DNA of 64,000 bases from Halorubrum saccharovorum DSM 1137. Its GTDB lineage: Archaea; Halobacteriota; Halobacteria; Halobacteriales; Haloferacaceae. Positions 42,834-51,534 of the stretch are shown here, piece after piece. Below the pieces are notes generated by a model. The model searched no databases, was not told the origin of the DNA, and saw nothing but the letters and a program-made list of their open reading frames with translations. The stretch lies in contig NZ_AOJE01000010.1 in assembly GCF_000337915.1 (NCBI RefSeq), positions 159,653 through 223,652 on the forward strand, read 5' to 3'. Numbering within the stretch: position 1 is the first letter of the stretch; every line of letters starts with the position of its first letter. The position numbers and the translations under genes are program-made.

Positions 42834-44345
42834 TTAGACGAAGTCGCTCAGTCCCGCCTGTCCGTCGTCACCGTCGTCGGTACCCTCGCCGGTAGCGGCG
42901 CCGTCGTCGCTGTCCGTCCCCTCGTCGATAGCGGTACCCTCACCGACGGCCCCGCTCGCCGGAGCGTCTCCGTGTTCCCCGCCGTCGCCGTCCGGTGAAT
43001 CGGACTCGTCCGCCCCGCGGCGACCGCCGGCGAAGGCGCCTTCGGCGTGGTCCTCCATCCGCTCCTCGCGGAGCGCCTGCGCGTCCTCGACGATCGACTC
43101 CACCTTGTTCGTCGACTCGCCGGAGCCGGTGACGAAGGCGACGCCCGCCTCGTCGAGGTCGTAGGCGGCCGCCATCGCGACCGTCAGCTCGCGGGGCTTG
43201 CAGTGGTGGGTGACCGCCCGCAGGAACGGGAGCACCTCGCGGCGCGCGGTCGCGACGCTACACCCGCTCTCGGCGGCGATCCGTCCGACGACTTCGTCCG
43301 CGGTCGCGTCGGAGGAGCTCCAGAACTGCGGGCGGCCGTAGCGCGTCCACCCGCCCTTTTCGCCGTCGCGCGCGGCGGCGACGCCCGCGGCCGCGTTGTC
43401 GGTGGCGTAGCGCCAGTAGGTGTAATTCTGGGTGGCCCGGACGCGACCGAGCCACACGTCGGCGTTCGCGAGGAAGTCGTACGCGCGCACCGCCTCCATC
43501 GGCTCGTACACGTCGAGGACGTTGTTCTCGATCCATTTCGTGAGGTCGTCTGGCGTCTCGTCGACCGCGTACGCCGACTGGAGGGCCTCCTCCGCCGACT
43601 CCTCTTTGAGGACCGCGTCGAGGAACGGGAAGAGCCCGAGCGCCTTGTCGCGGTCGCCGGTGACCACGTCCTCGACCGCGATCGAGTCGCGCCCCTCCGT
43701 GGCGGCCTGCAGGTCGTTGATCGCGCCGCGGAGGTCGCCGCGGTTGCGCTCGGCGATCCGTTCGAGCGCGTCCGACTCGAACTCAATCGACTCCTTCCGG
43801 CAGACGTCGCGGAGGACGGGGACGATGGAGCGCGCGGAGACGTCGCGGAACTCGATCTCCTGGGTGGCGTCCCGGAGCCCGCGCGCCATGTCGTAGTAGT
43901 CGTTGGCGATGAGAACGATGGGCTGGCCCGACTCCTTGACCAGTTTCGTGATCGCCGAGGCGCCTCCGCGGTCGTAGTTGCCGTGGATGTTGTCGGCCTC
44001 GTCGAGGATGACGAGCTGGCGGGAGGCCGTGTCGCCGCCGGCCGCGCCGCCGCCGGCCGCGCTCCCGCCGAGGGTGGCGTTGCGAGCGGCCCGCCCCGCG
44101 AAGCGCTCGATGACGTCGGCGGTGCGCTGGTCGGAGGCGTTCAGTTCGACCGTCTCCCACCCCATGTCGTTCGCGAGCGCGTGGGCCGCGCTCGTCTTCC
44201 CGACGCCCGGACTCCCGTGGAGGACGACGGCCTCGCGGTGGTCGTCCCACGAGCGCGCCCACTCCGCGAACGCGTCGCGGGCCTTGTCGTTGCCGCGGAC
44301 CTCCGAGAGCGTGCTCGGGCGGTACTTCTCCGTCCAATCGGCCAT
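42834..44345 (-). CDS. rfcL: Replication factor C large subunit
   Basis: The 503-residue clamp-loader subunit loads the PCNA clamp. It has TEKYRPSTLSEVRGND at the start, Walker A GSPGVGKT at 44-51, VILDEADNIHG Walker B, and the RFC collar domain. The last ~80 residues are acidic and Gly-rich and end with GQAGLSDFV, a PIP-box-like PCNA-binding motif. A 20-residue Ala/Gly insert near 98-117 (GGSAAGGGAAGG) is unusual. ATG 44345 is the standard start. Confidence 0.95.
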   Translation of the reverse strand: MADWTEKYRPSTLSEVRGNDKARDAFAEWARSWDDHREAVVLHGSPGVGKTSAAHALANDMGWETVELNASDQRTADVIERFAGRAARNATLGGSAAGGGAAGGDTASRQLVILDEADNIHGNYDRGGASAITKLVKESGQPIVLIANDYYDMARGLRDATQEIEFRDVSARSIVPVLRDVCRKESIEFESDALERIAERNRGDLRGAINDLQAATEGRDSIAVEDVVTGDRDKALGLFPFLDAVLKEESAEEALQSAYAVDETPDDLTKWIENNVLDVYEPMEAVRAYDFLANADVWLGRVRATQNYTYWRYATDNAAAGVAAARDGEKGGWTRYGRPQFWSSSDATADEVVGRIAAESGCSVATARREVLPFLRAVTHHCKPRELTVAMAAAYDLDEAGVAFVTGSGESTNKVESIVEDAQALREERMEDHAEGAFAGGRRGADESDSPDGDGGEHGDAPASGAVGEGTAIDEGTDSDDGAATGEGTDDGDDGQAGLSDFV

Positions 44346-44458
44346 TACCGGAGCAAGGAGCGAGCCGCGTTTAGTGGTTGCGGAGGCTCACTCGCTGTGG
44401 CCTTCGGCGAGCCGGATCCCGCAGTGCGGCCGTTCGGTCGCCGGCGCTCCCGTCGATC

Positions 44459-44510
44459 GACACTGCCCCGTGTCCGCGGCTCGGGACACTGCCCCGTGTC
44501 CGCGGCTCGG
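44459..44510. repeat. Two perfect 26-bp tandem copies
   Basis: Units 44459-44484 and 44485-44510 are identical (GACACTGCCCCG...GGCTCGG). They end immediately before the stop codon of the DUF3006 gene, in the gap towards rfcL's promoter. Confidence 0.93.
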
Positions 44511-44807
44511 CTACGCGTCCTCGTCGGACGGCGGTCGCTCCGAGAGCCGATCGAACCGGTCCTGTGCCGCCTCCGATCGGGACTCCGTCCGCTCGGGCTC
44601 GTGCGAGGCGGACTCGATGCGCCCGTCGTCGAGCGTCACCGAGAGGACGGCGTCGGCGTGCCGCCCCTCCGACGGGAGCTGCGAGACCTCCAGAACCGCG
44701 TTCCCGACATCGGCGCCGTCGCGCTCGAAGAACACGGTCGCGAGCCCGTCTTCGACGTTGTCGACGACCGCGGTGTACTCGCCGTCTGGGAGTTCGATAT
44801 CGGTCAC
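44511..44807 (-). CDS. DUF3006 family protein
   Basis: The 98-residue protein has the DUF3006 pattern: DGEYTAVVDNVEDGLATVFFERDGADVGNAVLEVSQLPSEGRHADAVLSVTL. It is a small beta-barrel whose members sit next to ComEC-like metallo-beta-lactamase proteins. That is the case here: its ATG overlaps the stop of the upstream MBL gene (ATGA). The tail is a charged Arg/Glu-rich helix. Its role is unknown; partnership with the MBL protein is inferred from context. Confidence 0.8.
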   Translation of the reverse strand: MTDIELPDGEYTAVVDNVEDGLATVFFERDGADVGNAVLEVSQLPSEGRHADAVLSVTLDDGRIESASHEPERTESRSEAAQDRFDRLSERPPSDEDA

Positions 44808-46276
44808 TCGTAGCTCACCTCGAGGACGTGTTCCCCGTCACCGTCCGAGAGTATCACCGTGTCCCCGCCGTTGTTCCAGACCGGGGAGCCCGACCCCCAG
44901 TACAGATCGGTGTCGGTGTCCGTGCCGCTTCCGCTCCGAAGCGTCACCGTCGCGCCCGCGTCGAGCGTGAACCCCCCCGGGAACTCGTAGCTGTGTGCCG
45001 CCTCGTCCTCGACGGTCCACCCGGAGAGGTCGATCGGCTCGTCGCCCGCGTTCTCGAAGACGACGTACTCGTCGTTGAGGTTCTCGCGGTCGTCGCCCTC
45101 GGCGTCCGCGTTGATCGCGGCGACCTCCAAGGCCGCGCCCGAAGCGGCCGATGTCGTCTCGTTCTCTCCGTCGGCACCGTCCGCCTCGTCGCCGTCACTT
45201 CCGGTTCCGTCGCCCGCAGTCTCATCGCCGTCGCCTCCGGAGCCGCCATCGACCGGACCGCCGCCGAGCCGGGCGCGTTCGACGACGTCGCCGCTCGTAC
45301 CCAGTTCGATCGGGTCGCCGTCGCGGAGCGCGAGGGGGTCGATGGGCGCGTCGCGCTGCGTCCGTACGGAGACGCCGCTCCCGTCGCTCACCAGCACGAT
45401 ATCGCCGTGCGTCGCGGTCCAGTACGTCGGGATCGACCGGTCCGAAAGCCGCCGGAGGACCTCGTCGTGCGGGTGCCCGTACTGCGAGTCGTAGGCGCTC
45501 GAGACGACGACCGCCCGCGGGTGCACCGCGTCGAGGAACGGTTCGCTCGACGAGCTCGACGAGCCGTGATGGCCGGCCTTCAGCACGGTCGACCGGAGCT
45601 CCGTGCCGTACGCGTCGATCAGGTACTCCTCTTGGTCGTCCTCGGCGTCGCCGGAGAGCAGGAAGCTCGTCTCGCCGTGCGTGAGCTTCAGGACGATGCT
45701 GTTCTCGTTGCGCGCTTCGCCTTCGAGGTACGGATCGGGCGGCCCGAGGACGTCGACGTCGACGTCACCGAACGAGATCGCGTCGCCCTCGCGCGTCTCG
45801 TACAGCGGCACGTCGTACTCCTCGACCGCGTCGAGGTACTCGGCGTAGGTCTGCGTGCTCGCGGCGATACCCGGGTCGTAGATCGCACCGATCCCGTCCG
45901 CCTCCGTCTCGTAGTGTTCGATGACCGCCGCGTTACCGCCGATGTGGTCCGCGTCGTTGTGCGAGGTGACGAGGTGATCGATCCGGGTGATATCGTGTCG
46001 CTGGAGATACCGTAACACGTGCTCGCCGTCGTCGTTGTAGTGACCCGTGTCGACGAGCATCGTCTCCCCCTCCGGTCCGACGACGAGCGTACTGACCGAC
46101 TGGCCGACGTTGATGTAGTGGAGTTCAACGGTTCCGTTCGCCGTCTCGACCGTCGATCCGTCGCCCGTGTCCGGCTCCGTCGGCGTTTGCTCGCCGGGGA
46201 CGACGCCCGCACAGCCCGCGAGGAAGACGATCCCCACTATCAGGAGGATCCGTGACACACCTCCCGTTGGTTTCAT
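44804..46276 (-). CDS. Secreted MBL-fold hydrolase with C-terminal lamin-tail domain
   Basis: The 490-residue lipoprotein has a signal with lipobox LAGC (Cys 22). A ComEC-type metallo-beta-lactamase domain follows (about 48-300), with the metal motif HNDADH at 106-111 and later LSGDAEDDQE and KAGHHGSSSSSSEPFL. A Gly/Asp linker leads to a lamin-tail domain (about 375-490: VFENAGDEPIDLSGWTVEDEAAHSYEFPGGFTLDAGATVTLRSGSG). Such proteins are thought to be extracellular nucleases or phosphodiesterases; the lamin-tail fold may bind DNA or surfaces. Confidence 0.85.
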   Translation of the reverse strand: MKPTGGVSRILLIVGIVFLAGCAGVVPGEQTPTEPDTGDGSTVETANGTVELHYINVGQSVSTLVVGPEGETMLVDTGHYNDDGEHVLRYLQRHDITRIDHLVTSHNDADHIGGNAAVIEHYETEADGIGAIYDPGIAASTQTYAEYLDAVEEYDVPLYETREGDAISFGDVDVDVLGPPDPYLEGEARNENSIVLKLTHGETSFLLSGDAEDDQEEYLIDAYGTELRSTVLKAGHHGSSSSSSEPFLDAVHPRAVVVSSAYDSQYGHPHDEVLRRLSDRSIPTYWTATHGDIVLVSDGSGVSVRTQRDAPIDPLALRDGDPIELGTSGDVVERARLGGGPVDGGSGGDGDETAGDGTGSDGDEADGADGENETTSAASGAALEVAAINADAEGDDRENLNDEYVVFENAGDEPIDLSGWTVEDEAAHSYEFPGGFTLDAGATVTLRSGSGTDTDTDLYWGSGSPVWNNGGDTVILSDGDGEHVLEVSYE

Positions 46277-46373
46277 GTTCTGTAAACGTTCTACACGGAC
46301 AAAGAGATACGGATCTGTTACACTGTCCTCGCACCTGTGTTCGCCGTGTCGTGAGCTGAAGAGTTTGGTTCCA

Positions 46374-47615
46374 CTACTGCGGCCAGTCCTCCCGTTCGTC
46401 CCTCTCTTCCGTATCTAACCCTTCGGGGAGGCGATCAACGGCAGGCCCAGCAAGATTGTAGCCAAGATGCCACGCGACGACCTCGCTGTCCAACTGTTCA
46501 AGCCGAATATCGATCTGTGACTCGTGTTCACCATCGATAAGACACGAGCCACCCCCCGAAAATCCGCACTGGGTCCCGCGCGAGTCGAACGTGACTGTGT
46601 AGTGTGCATCAGCCGCCGAGTTAACAAGGGCGTATTCAAACGCACCCTCTGACTGATAGAAGTCAAGCGCCTCTTCGATCTCATCCAGAGCATCGTCCGG
46701 AACAGAGCCGCTTGAAGACCGGACGTGGAACTTCACCGACCCGAGACTTTCAAACACATCGTAGCTCTCACGCATCACTGCACCCGGCTCCTCACCGTGT
46801 TCGAGGCCGTGCGTATGACCGATCTCATGGATCAACGTGTCTGTTACAACCGGATTCGGAGTCCGAGGATCGACAGAGAGCCGAACCGGATCGTCTACGT
46901 TGGATCTGACCAGATCCGCACAACCTAGGTAGCCAGTATCGATTTCGGTTCCACACGTGCCTACAGCCTCAAACGTGAGCACTTTGTCGGCTTGAGTTTC
47001 GCTGTCGACTAGATGATATTCAACTTCGTAACCAAGGTACGCCTCGTCATTTTCTTCCCAATAAGAGATGGCCTCAGACACACTCTCGTTCAACTTTCGG
47101 TCCGTAGCGCTATCGTCAACGTACAGGTCTATGTCCGTCGAACCGTATGGACTTGGGTGATTGATACTGAACTCCTGTTCGACAAACTCGGCATTTAACG
47201 TCGCCTGTATTACGTAATCACCCTCTGGATACCGCAGTCGGCCCGTTTCAAACTCGACTTCGATCGTCTCACCAGCGTCAAGTTCGATCGCTTCGGAAAC
47301 GAGCTGTCGATCGCGAAGCATCACCGAAAGGTTGCCAGCACCAGATTCACCTCCGGCATTCTCGACGCTTACGGAGCCAGACTGTGTCTGATTGTAAGTC
47401 ATCAACCGGTCGACCTCGATCTCGGATATCACGAGATTCGCTTCTGGTTGGGTTTCCGATTTCGGATCGGTGTCTGAGTTAGATTGATTTACCCCGCTTA
47501 CTTCCTCTCCCGGATCGGTTACGTTAGCGGTTCCATTCTCACCGGGACCTGCTATCCCACCGCAGCCAGCCAACAACACGACCGCGGCCACGATGAACAG
47601 ATAGCGCGAACGCAT
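46374..47615 (-). CDS. Secreted lipoprotein zincin with a degenerate second domain
   Basis: The 413-residue protein has a lipobox (LLAGCGG, Cys 18), an acidic stalk, an IgG-like beta domain (about 60-150) and two related protease-like domains. In the first, H263-E-I-G-H267-THGLEH273 is a full metzincin site, with a Met-turn candidate M281 and C221/C232. The second (about 305-400) repeats the layout, with C350/C358, but its helix reads W382-H-L-G-Y386-NLAG, so all ligands are lost. Codon use (ATA, TTA, AGA, TCT) and GC are unlike its neighbours. TATA-like TATATTTAAAATAT lies just upstream. Confidence 0.8.
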   Translation of the reverse strand: MRSRYLFIVAAVVLLAGCGGIAGPGENGTANVTDPGEEVSGVNQSNSDTDPKSETQPEANLVISEIEVDRLMTYNQTQSGSVSVENAGGESGAGNLSVMLRDRQLVSEAIELDAGETIEVEFETGRLRYPEGDYVIQATLNAEFVEQEFSINHPSPYGSTDIDLYVDDSATDRKLNESVSEAISYWEENDEAYLGYEVEYHLVDSETQADKVLTFEAVGTCGTEIDTGYLGCADLVRSNVDDPVRLSVDPRTPNPVVTDTLIHEIGHTHGLEHGEEPGAVMRESYDVFESLGSVKFHVRSSSGSVPDDALDEIEEALDFYQSEGAFEYALVNSAADAHYTVTFDSRGTQCGFSGGGSCLIDGEHESQIDIRLEQLDSEVVAWHLGYNLAGPAVDRLPEGLDTEERDEREDWPQ

Positions 47616-47634
47616 ACCGACAATTGATAACAGC

Positions 47635-47648
47635 TATATTTAAAATAT
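47635..47648 (-). promoter_or_regulatory. TATA element of the zincin gene
   Basis: The AT-only run 47635-47648 is centred about 26 bases upstream of the minus-strand ATG at 47615, consistent with a leaderless transcript. Confidence 0.6.
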
Positions 47649-47715
47649 GTTTCTGACTGTGGACAAATAACCATCTCTTCCGCTCGATTCTGGTGACGAT
47701 CCGCGGATCCGAGCG

Positions 47716-47961
47716 TTACGAGTAAACCGGCATCGCGGTCGGGGGCACCCGGATCGTGGGAGGATCCATAATTCCGTCTCTTCCGAGGCCCGCTGCCGGA
47801 CGCCGCCGACACCTGGTTCGAACTCGGTGCGCATGCGCTGTTCTCAGACGGTGCGCGCGGTCGTCCTCATCGCCGAAAACTGCCTGAAATGTTTCTGATA
47901 CGTGGGTCCCGCAGTTGAGACAGCGACCGGCGTCGTCGGAACCGCTGTTTTGGCGGTTCAT
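47716..47961 (-). CDS. Small single-knuckle protein, possibly a decayed zinc ribbon
   Basis: The 81-residue frame starts MNRQNSGSDDAGRCLNCGTHVSETFQAVFGDEDDRAH. This resembles the opening of small haloarchaeal zinc-ribbon proteins with CxNCGxxVSxxFxxVFGD. Such proteins normally have a second CxxC, but here an Arg-rich segment follows with one lone Cys. A frameshift after residue ~36 is likely, or the frame is a remnant. Confidence that it makes a working protein is low. Confidence 0.4.
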   Translation of the reverse strand: MNRQNSGSDDAGRCLNCGTHVSETFQAVFGDEDDRAHRLRTAHAHRVRTRCRRRPAAGLGRDGIMDPPTIRVPPTAMPVYS

Positions 47962-48038
47962 AGCGCACCCCCGTATCCGTTTTTCGGAGTGTAGAGGTGG
48001 CTAAGGCTGCTGTTTACAGCAACCAGTAAAATTTCTGA

Positions 48039-48109
48039 TGGGACCGCTGAGAGTCGAACTCAGGTCATACGGACCCCATCCGCATAGGATACCACTACCC
48101 CACGGTCCC
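48039..48109 (-). tRNA. tRNA-Pro (GGG)
   Basis: On the minus strand the acceptor GGGACCG pairs with CGGTCCC, followed by discriminator A. The D-arm is GGGG...TCCT. The anticodon stem TGCGG/CCGTA encloses ATGGGGT with anticodon GGG. The T-arm is TGAGTTCGACTCTCA. The length is 71 nt without CCA; no intron is seen. Confidence 0.93.
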
Positions 48110-48184
48110 TGTCTGCACGCGGAAAAACGAGAGTCCGGTAATTAAGGACTTCGTTTCAGTCGTCGTCCACCCAGCGCGACGGCC

Positions 48185-49186
48185 TCAGACGAGGACGCGC
48201 TCCAGCGAGACGACGACCCCCGACTCGGCGTCGGGATCGCCGACCAGCCGTCCGAGACAGACCGCGGCGCCGTCGGGCGTGTGGCAGGCGACGAGCGGGG
48301 GGCCGCGGCCGGCGTCGTCGTCTTCGCCTCCCTCGTCCGGGGTCGGGTCCGCGTCGATGACGCCGGGAGCGTAGACGGGCGCGCCGGTGGCCACGTTGCG
48401 TGCGGCGGAGGGCGCGATCGTGACCGACGGGAGGTGGACAAGCGCGTCCTCGGCGGGGCGGACGACCTCGCGGAGGAGCGTGTCGTCGCCCTCCTCCGCC
48501 CACGCGAGCGCGTCGACGAGGTCCTGTAAGGGACGTAGGTCGCGGTCGTCGAACGGGTCGGTGGCGGTGCGGCGGAGGTGGCCCATGTGCGCGCCGACGC
48601 CGGTCGCGAGGCCGATGTCGTGACACAGCTTCCGGACGTACGTCCCGGACTCACACCGGATCCGGAGGAGCGCCTGCCGGTCGTCGACCTCCAGCACGTC
48701 GAGGTCGTGGATCGTGCGGGTCCGGAGCCGGCGGGTCACCGCGCTCTTGCGCGGCGGCTTCTGGTAGATCTCCGCCTCGAACTCGGCGACCACGTCGCGG
48801 AAGTCCGCGGGGGGCGACCCGTGGAGTTCCACCACCGAGACGTACTCCTTGCTCCCCTCGAGGAAGACCTGCGCGGCCCGCGTCGCGTCGCCGGTCAAGG
48901 TCGGGAGACAGCCGGTGACCTTGGGGTCGAGCGTCCCGGCGTGGGCGACGCCGTCGATCGGGGGGCCGTCCGGGTCCAGCGTCGCCAGCGACTCGTTGAT
49001 CGCGTCGCGGACCCACGCGGAGAGCTGGTGAGAGGAGGGGCCGGCGGGCTTGTCGACGTTGACGACGCCGAACCGGAGCAGCTCCGGGACCGAACGCGCT
49101 TCTGGCGGGGGACGGAGGGGGTCGTCCTCGCCGGGGTCGGTAGCCGAGTCGTCGCCGGGGTCGGTGTCGTCGGTGTGTCGGGTCAT
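48185..49186 (-). CDS. cbf5: tRNA/rRNA pseudouridine synthase Cbf5/TruB
   Basis: The 333-residue protein is the archaeal pseudouridine synthase that acts alone on tRNA position 55 or with H/ACA RNPs on rRNA. The catalytic Asp is D87 in HAGTLDPKVTG. RIRCESGTYVRKLCHDIG is the second conserved block, and a PUA domain occupies about 245-333. The first 30 residues are an acidic haloarchaeal extension. It lies just downstream of cmk on the minus strand (30 bases). Confidence 0.93.
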   Translation of the reverse strand: MTRHTDDTDPGDDSATDPGEDDPLRPPPEARSVPELLRFGVVNVDKPAGPSSHQLSAWVRDAINESLATLDPDGPPIDGVAHAGTLDPKVTGCLPTLTGDATRAAQVFLEGSKEYVSVVELHGSPPADFRDVVAEFEAEIYQKPPRKSAVTRRLRTRTIHDLDVLEVDDRQALLRIRCESGTYVRKLCHDIGLATGVGAHMGHLRRTATDPFDDRDLRPLQDLVDALAWAEEGDDTLLREVVRPAEDALVHLPSVTIAPSAARNVATGAPVYAPGVIDADPTPDEGGEDDDAGRGPPLVACHTPDGAAVCLGRLVGDPDAESGVVVSLERVLV

Positions 49187-49215
49187 GCGGGGAGTGTGGA
49201 GAGTGGGATTCGGCG

Positions 49216-49794
49216 CTAGAAGTCGTAGCTCACGCCCTCGATCGGCGCCTTCCCCTCGTCGGCAGCGGGGTCGTACGCGTCGATGGTCGCGACGAGGACG
49301 TCGATGAACCGCTCAGGCCCCCATCGGGCGGTGTTGTACGCGGCGTCGTAGATGGAGAGGTCGTCGATGTCGATATCGTAGTACTCGCGGTACCGCTTCT
49401 TCTCGGAGGCCTCGCGGCGCTGGGTCTCGGCCTTCGCGCGGTCGACGGACTTCGCCTCTCGGTCGGCGATGCGCTCGGCGCGGGTCGACACCGGGGCGTC
49501 GAACCAGAACCGGAAGTCGGCGTGATCCGCGGAGAGCCACCCGGCGAGCCGCGACTCCAACACGAGGTCGTCGCGAGTCGTCGCGATCTCGTGGAGCCGC
49601 CGGTCCAGGTCGCGGTCGATCTGGGGGTCCTCCTCCGCGAACTCGTTGAACTCGACGGGCGTCATGTCGTGTTCGGCCGCCATCTCGCGGAAGATGTCGC
49701 CGCCGGAGACGTGATCGAGGCCGAGTCGATCGGCGAGCCCCGCGGCGTTCGTGCTCTTCCCGCTCCCAGGCGGGCCGGAGACGGTGATCAACAT
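49216..49794 (-). CDS. cmk: Cytidylate kinase, archaeal type
   Basis: The 192-residue P-loop kinase phosphorylates CMP/dCMP. It starts [15 protein letters not shown] (P-loop 7-14), then [23 protein letters not shown] and [25 protein letters not shown] 49794 fits the family start; the upstream frame has no homology. It is followed by cbf5. Confidence 0.93.
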   Translation of the reverse strand: MLITVSGPPGSGKSTNAAGLADRLGLDHVSGGDIFREMAAEHDMTPVEFNEFAEEDPQIDRDLDRRLHEIATTRDDLVLESRLAGWLSADHADFRFWFDAPVSTRAERIADREAKSVDRAKAETQRREASEKKRYREYYDIDIDDLSIYDAAYNTARWGPERFIDVLVATIDAYDPAADEGKAPIEGVSYDF

Positions 49795-49892
49795 ATCGCT
49801 ACTGCGCGGGTGCCGTTCAAAACGGTTGTCGTTCGACTCGCGGGGAGTGGGGAAGAGCGTCAGCGAGACGCCGCCGAACGGCCGGCGCGGCC

Positions 49893-50225
49893 CTACCGGT
49901 CCCGGGTCGCGGCGGTCATCGACCAGACCGCGACCGCGCCGAGCAGGACGGCCGGGACGAGCGGCAAGGCGAGGTACGTCGCGAAAAACGAGAACCCGAG
50001 CGCGCCCGCCGCGTACGGGTACACGTAGATGATCCCCGGGATGACGAGGACGCAGGTGAAAAGCACCGCCGTCAGCGCCCACCCCTTCCGACCGAAGCCG
50101 TCGGCTTCGGGATGGGCCTCCCGGTCCTCGTCGGTGCCTTTCCCACCGGCGGCGCCCTCGCCGGCGACGTGGACGTAGCCGCCGTCCGCGCTCTCGCCCG
50201 CGTCGCCGTCGGATTCAGAGCTCAC
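49893..50225 (-). CDS. Two-helix membrane protein
   Basis: The 110-residue protein has an acidic ~50-residue N-terminus and two transmembrane helices, [22 protein letters not shown] (about 49-70) and [21 protein letters not shown] (about 82-102). The GTG start at 50225 overlaps the 3' end of the oxidoreductase gene; an in-frame ATG further upstream (50261) would lie deep inside that gene. No family is recognised. Confidence 0.6.
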   Translation of the reverse strand: MSSESDGDAGESADGGYVHVAGEGAAGGKGTDEDREAHPEADGFGRKGWALTAVLFTCVLVIPGIIYVYPYAAGALGFSFFATYLALPLVPAVLLGAVAVWSMTAATRDR

Positions 50226-51255
50226 TGTCGGGTCTAACCACCACTTTGCCAAAGCCCTCACGGTTCTCGATCATCTCGTGTGCGCGAGCGGCCTCGCTCA
50301 TCGGGAGCGTCTCGCGGACCCGCGGCTCGAACGTGCCGTCCCAGACGAGCTCCAGCACGTCGTCGACCTCGCCGGGGGTCGCCATCGTCGAGCCGATCAC
50401 GGAGAGCTGGTTCCAGAAGATCCGGTTGAGTCCGGCGTCGGGGTTCGGGCCGGTGGTCGCGCCGCAGGTGACGAGCCGACCGCCCTTCGCCATCGACTTC
50501 AGCGAGTCGGGGTAGGTGGCCTCGCCGATGTGGTCGACGACGACGTCGACGCCGCGCCGACCCGTCAGCTCGGCGATCTCCTCGGCGAAGTCGTTCGCCT
50601 CGTAGTCGATGACGTGGTCGGCGCCGCAGTCCTCGGCATGCGAGAGCTTCTCCTCGCTGGAGGCGGTCGCGAACACCTCGCAGCCGGCGTGGTCGGCGAT
50701 CTGCACCGCGGCGTGGCCGACGCCGCCGGAGGCGCCTAAGACGAGCACCTTCTCGCCGGCCTCGATGTCGGCGCGACTCTGAAGCATCCGCCACGCGGTC
50801 TGGAAGACGAGCGAGGCGGAGCCCGCGACCTCCCAGTCGACGCCCGAGGGGACCGGGACGAGGTTCTCCGCGGGCACGGCCGCGCGTTCTGCGTGGACGC
50901 CGCGGACGTGCTCGCCGATGATGTGGAACGACGGGCAGAGCGACTCCTCGCCGTGCCGGCAGAACTCGCACTCGCCGCAGGAGACGCCCGCGCTCACCGC
51001 GACCCGGTCGCCGACCTCGAAGCGCGTCACGTCCTCGCCGACGGCCTCGACGACGCCGGCCGCGTCGCTGCCCGGGATGTGAGGCATCTCCAGGTCGATG
51101 CCGGGCATGCCGCGCCGGGTCCAGATGTCGAGGTGGTTCAACGCGCCGGCCTTGACGTCGACGAGGACCTCGCCGCGGTCGGGCTCGGGGTCGGGGAACT
51201 CGCCGTACTCGATCACGTCGCGGTCGCCGTGGGAATCGAACTGGACGGCCTTCAT
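50215..51255 (-). CDS. Zinc-binding quinone-reductase-like dehydrogenase
   Basis: The 346-residue medium-chain dehydrogenase lacks the catalytic zinc Cys (KAGALNHLDIWTRRG) but has a complete structural-zinc lobe with four cysteines (SCGECEFCRHGEESLC). The NADPH fold is VLVLGASGGVGHAAVQIADHAGCEVFATASS. This is typical of the quinone oxidoreductase branch. The substrate is unknown. ATG 51255 (MKAVQFDSHG) is chosen over one seven codons upstream. It overlaps the membrane-protein gene downstream. Confidence 0.87.
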   Translation of the reverse strand: MKAVQFDSHGDRDVIEYGEFPDPEPDRGEVLVDVKAGALNHLDIWTRRGMPGIDLEMPHIPGSDAAGVVEAVGEDVTRFEVGDRVAVSAGVSCGECEFCRHGEESLCPSFHIIGEHVRGVHAERAAVPAENLVPVPSGVDWEVAGSASLVFQTAWRMLQSRADIEAGEKVLVLGASGGVGHAAVQIADHAGCEVFATASSEEKLSHAEDCGADHVIDYEANDFAEEIAELTGRRGVDVVVDHIGEATYPDSLKSMAKGGRLVTCGATTGPNPDAGLNRIFWNQLSVIGSTMATPGEVDDVLELVWDGTFEPRVRETLPMSEAARAHEMIENREGFGKVVVRPDSEL

Positions 51256-51340
51256 GCTCGGACCCTCCCGCGGCATCCACTAAACAGTACGCCAAACGGA
51301 ACTCGCTCCGGCGTCCTCGCGCTCACGCCCGACTGGGACT

Positions 51341-51402
51341 CGTCGTCCACGCCAACGGCTTCGTCGTCCACGCCAACGGCTTCGTCGTCCACGCCAACGG
51401 CT
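51341..51402. repeat. Three tandem 21-bp copies
   Basis: CGTCGTCCACGCCAACGGCT(T) is repeated at 51341, 51362 and 51383 in the non-coding gap between the oxidoreductase and tRNA-Ser. The last copy lacks only the final T. Confidence 0.93.
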
Positions 51403-51448
51403 CACACCCGTGCGAATCGGACGCATCCGCCCCGAGCCTTTCGTGATG

Positions 51449-51457
51449 TTTAAGTAC
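51449..51457 (+). promoter_or_regulatory. Promoter candidate for the tRNA-Ser/ribosomal cluster
   Basis: GTTTAAGTA is a good haloarchaeal TATA box. Transcription from it would begin near 51477, about 58 bases before tRNA-Ser, at a tiny ATG frame with a GC-rich hairpin (GGGCGCCGGGCCC). It could drive the tRNA and possibly the ribosomal genes behind it. Confidence 0.5.
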
Positions 51458-51534
51458 CGAAAGGGGGACCATACGGATGCACGAACTGCAGGGGCGCCGG
51501 GCCCCGAGTCCACGAGGGCGATGATACGACGCGA

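Noticed and set aside
41461-47220. 15-bp identity (TGTATTACGTAATCA) at 41462 and about 47206
   Set aside because: One copy is inside the zincin coding region and the core is a simple palindrome, so a chance match is likely.
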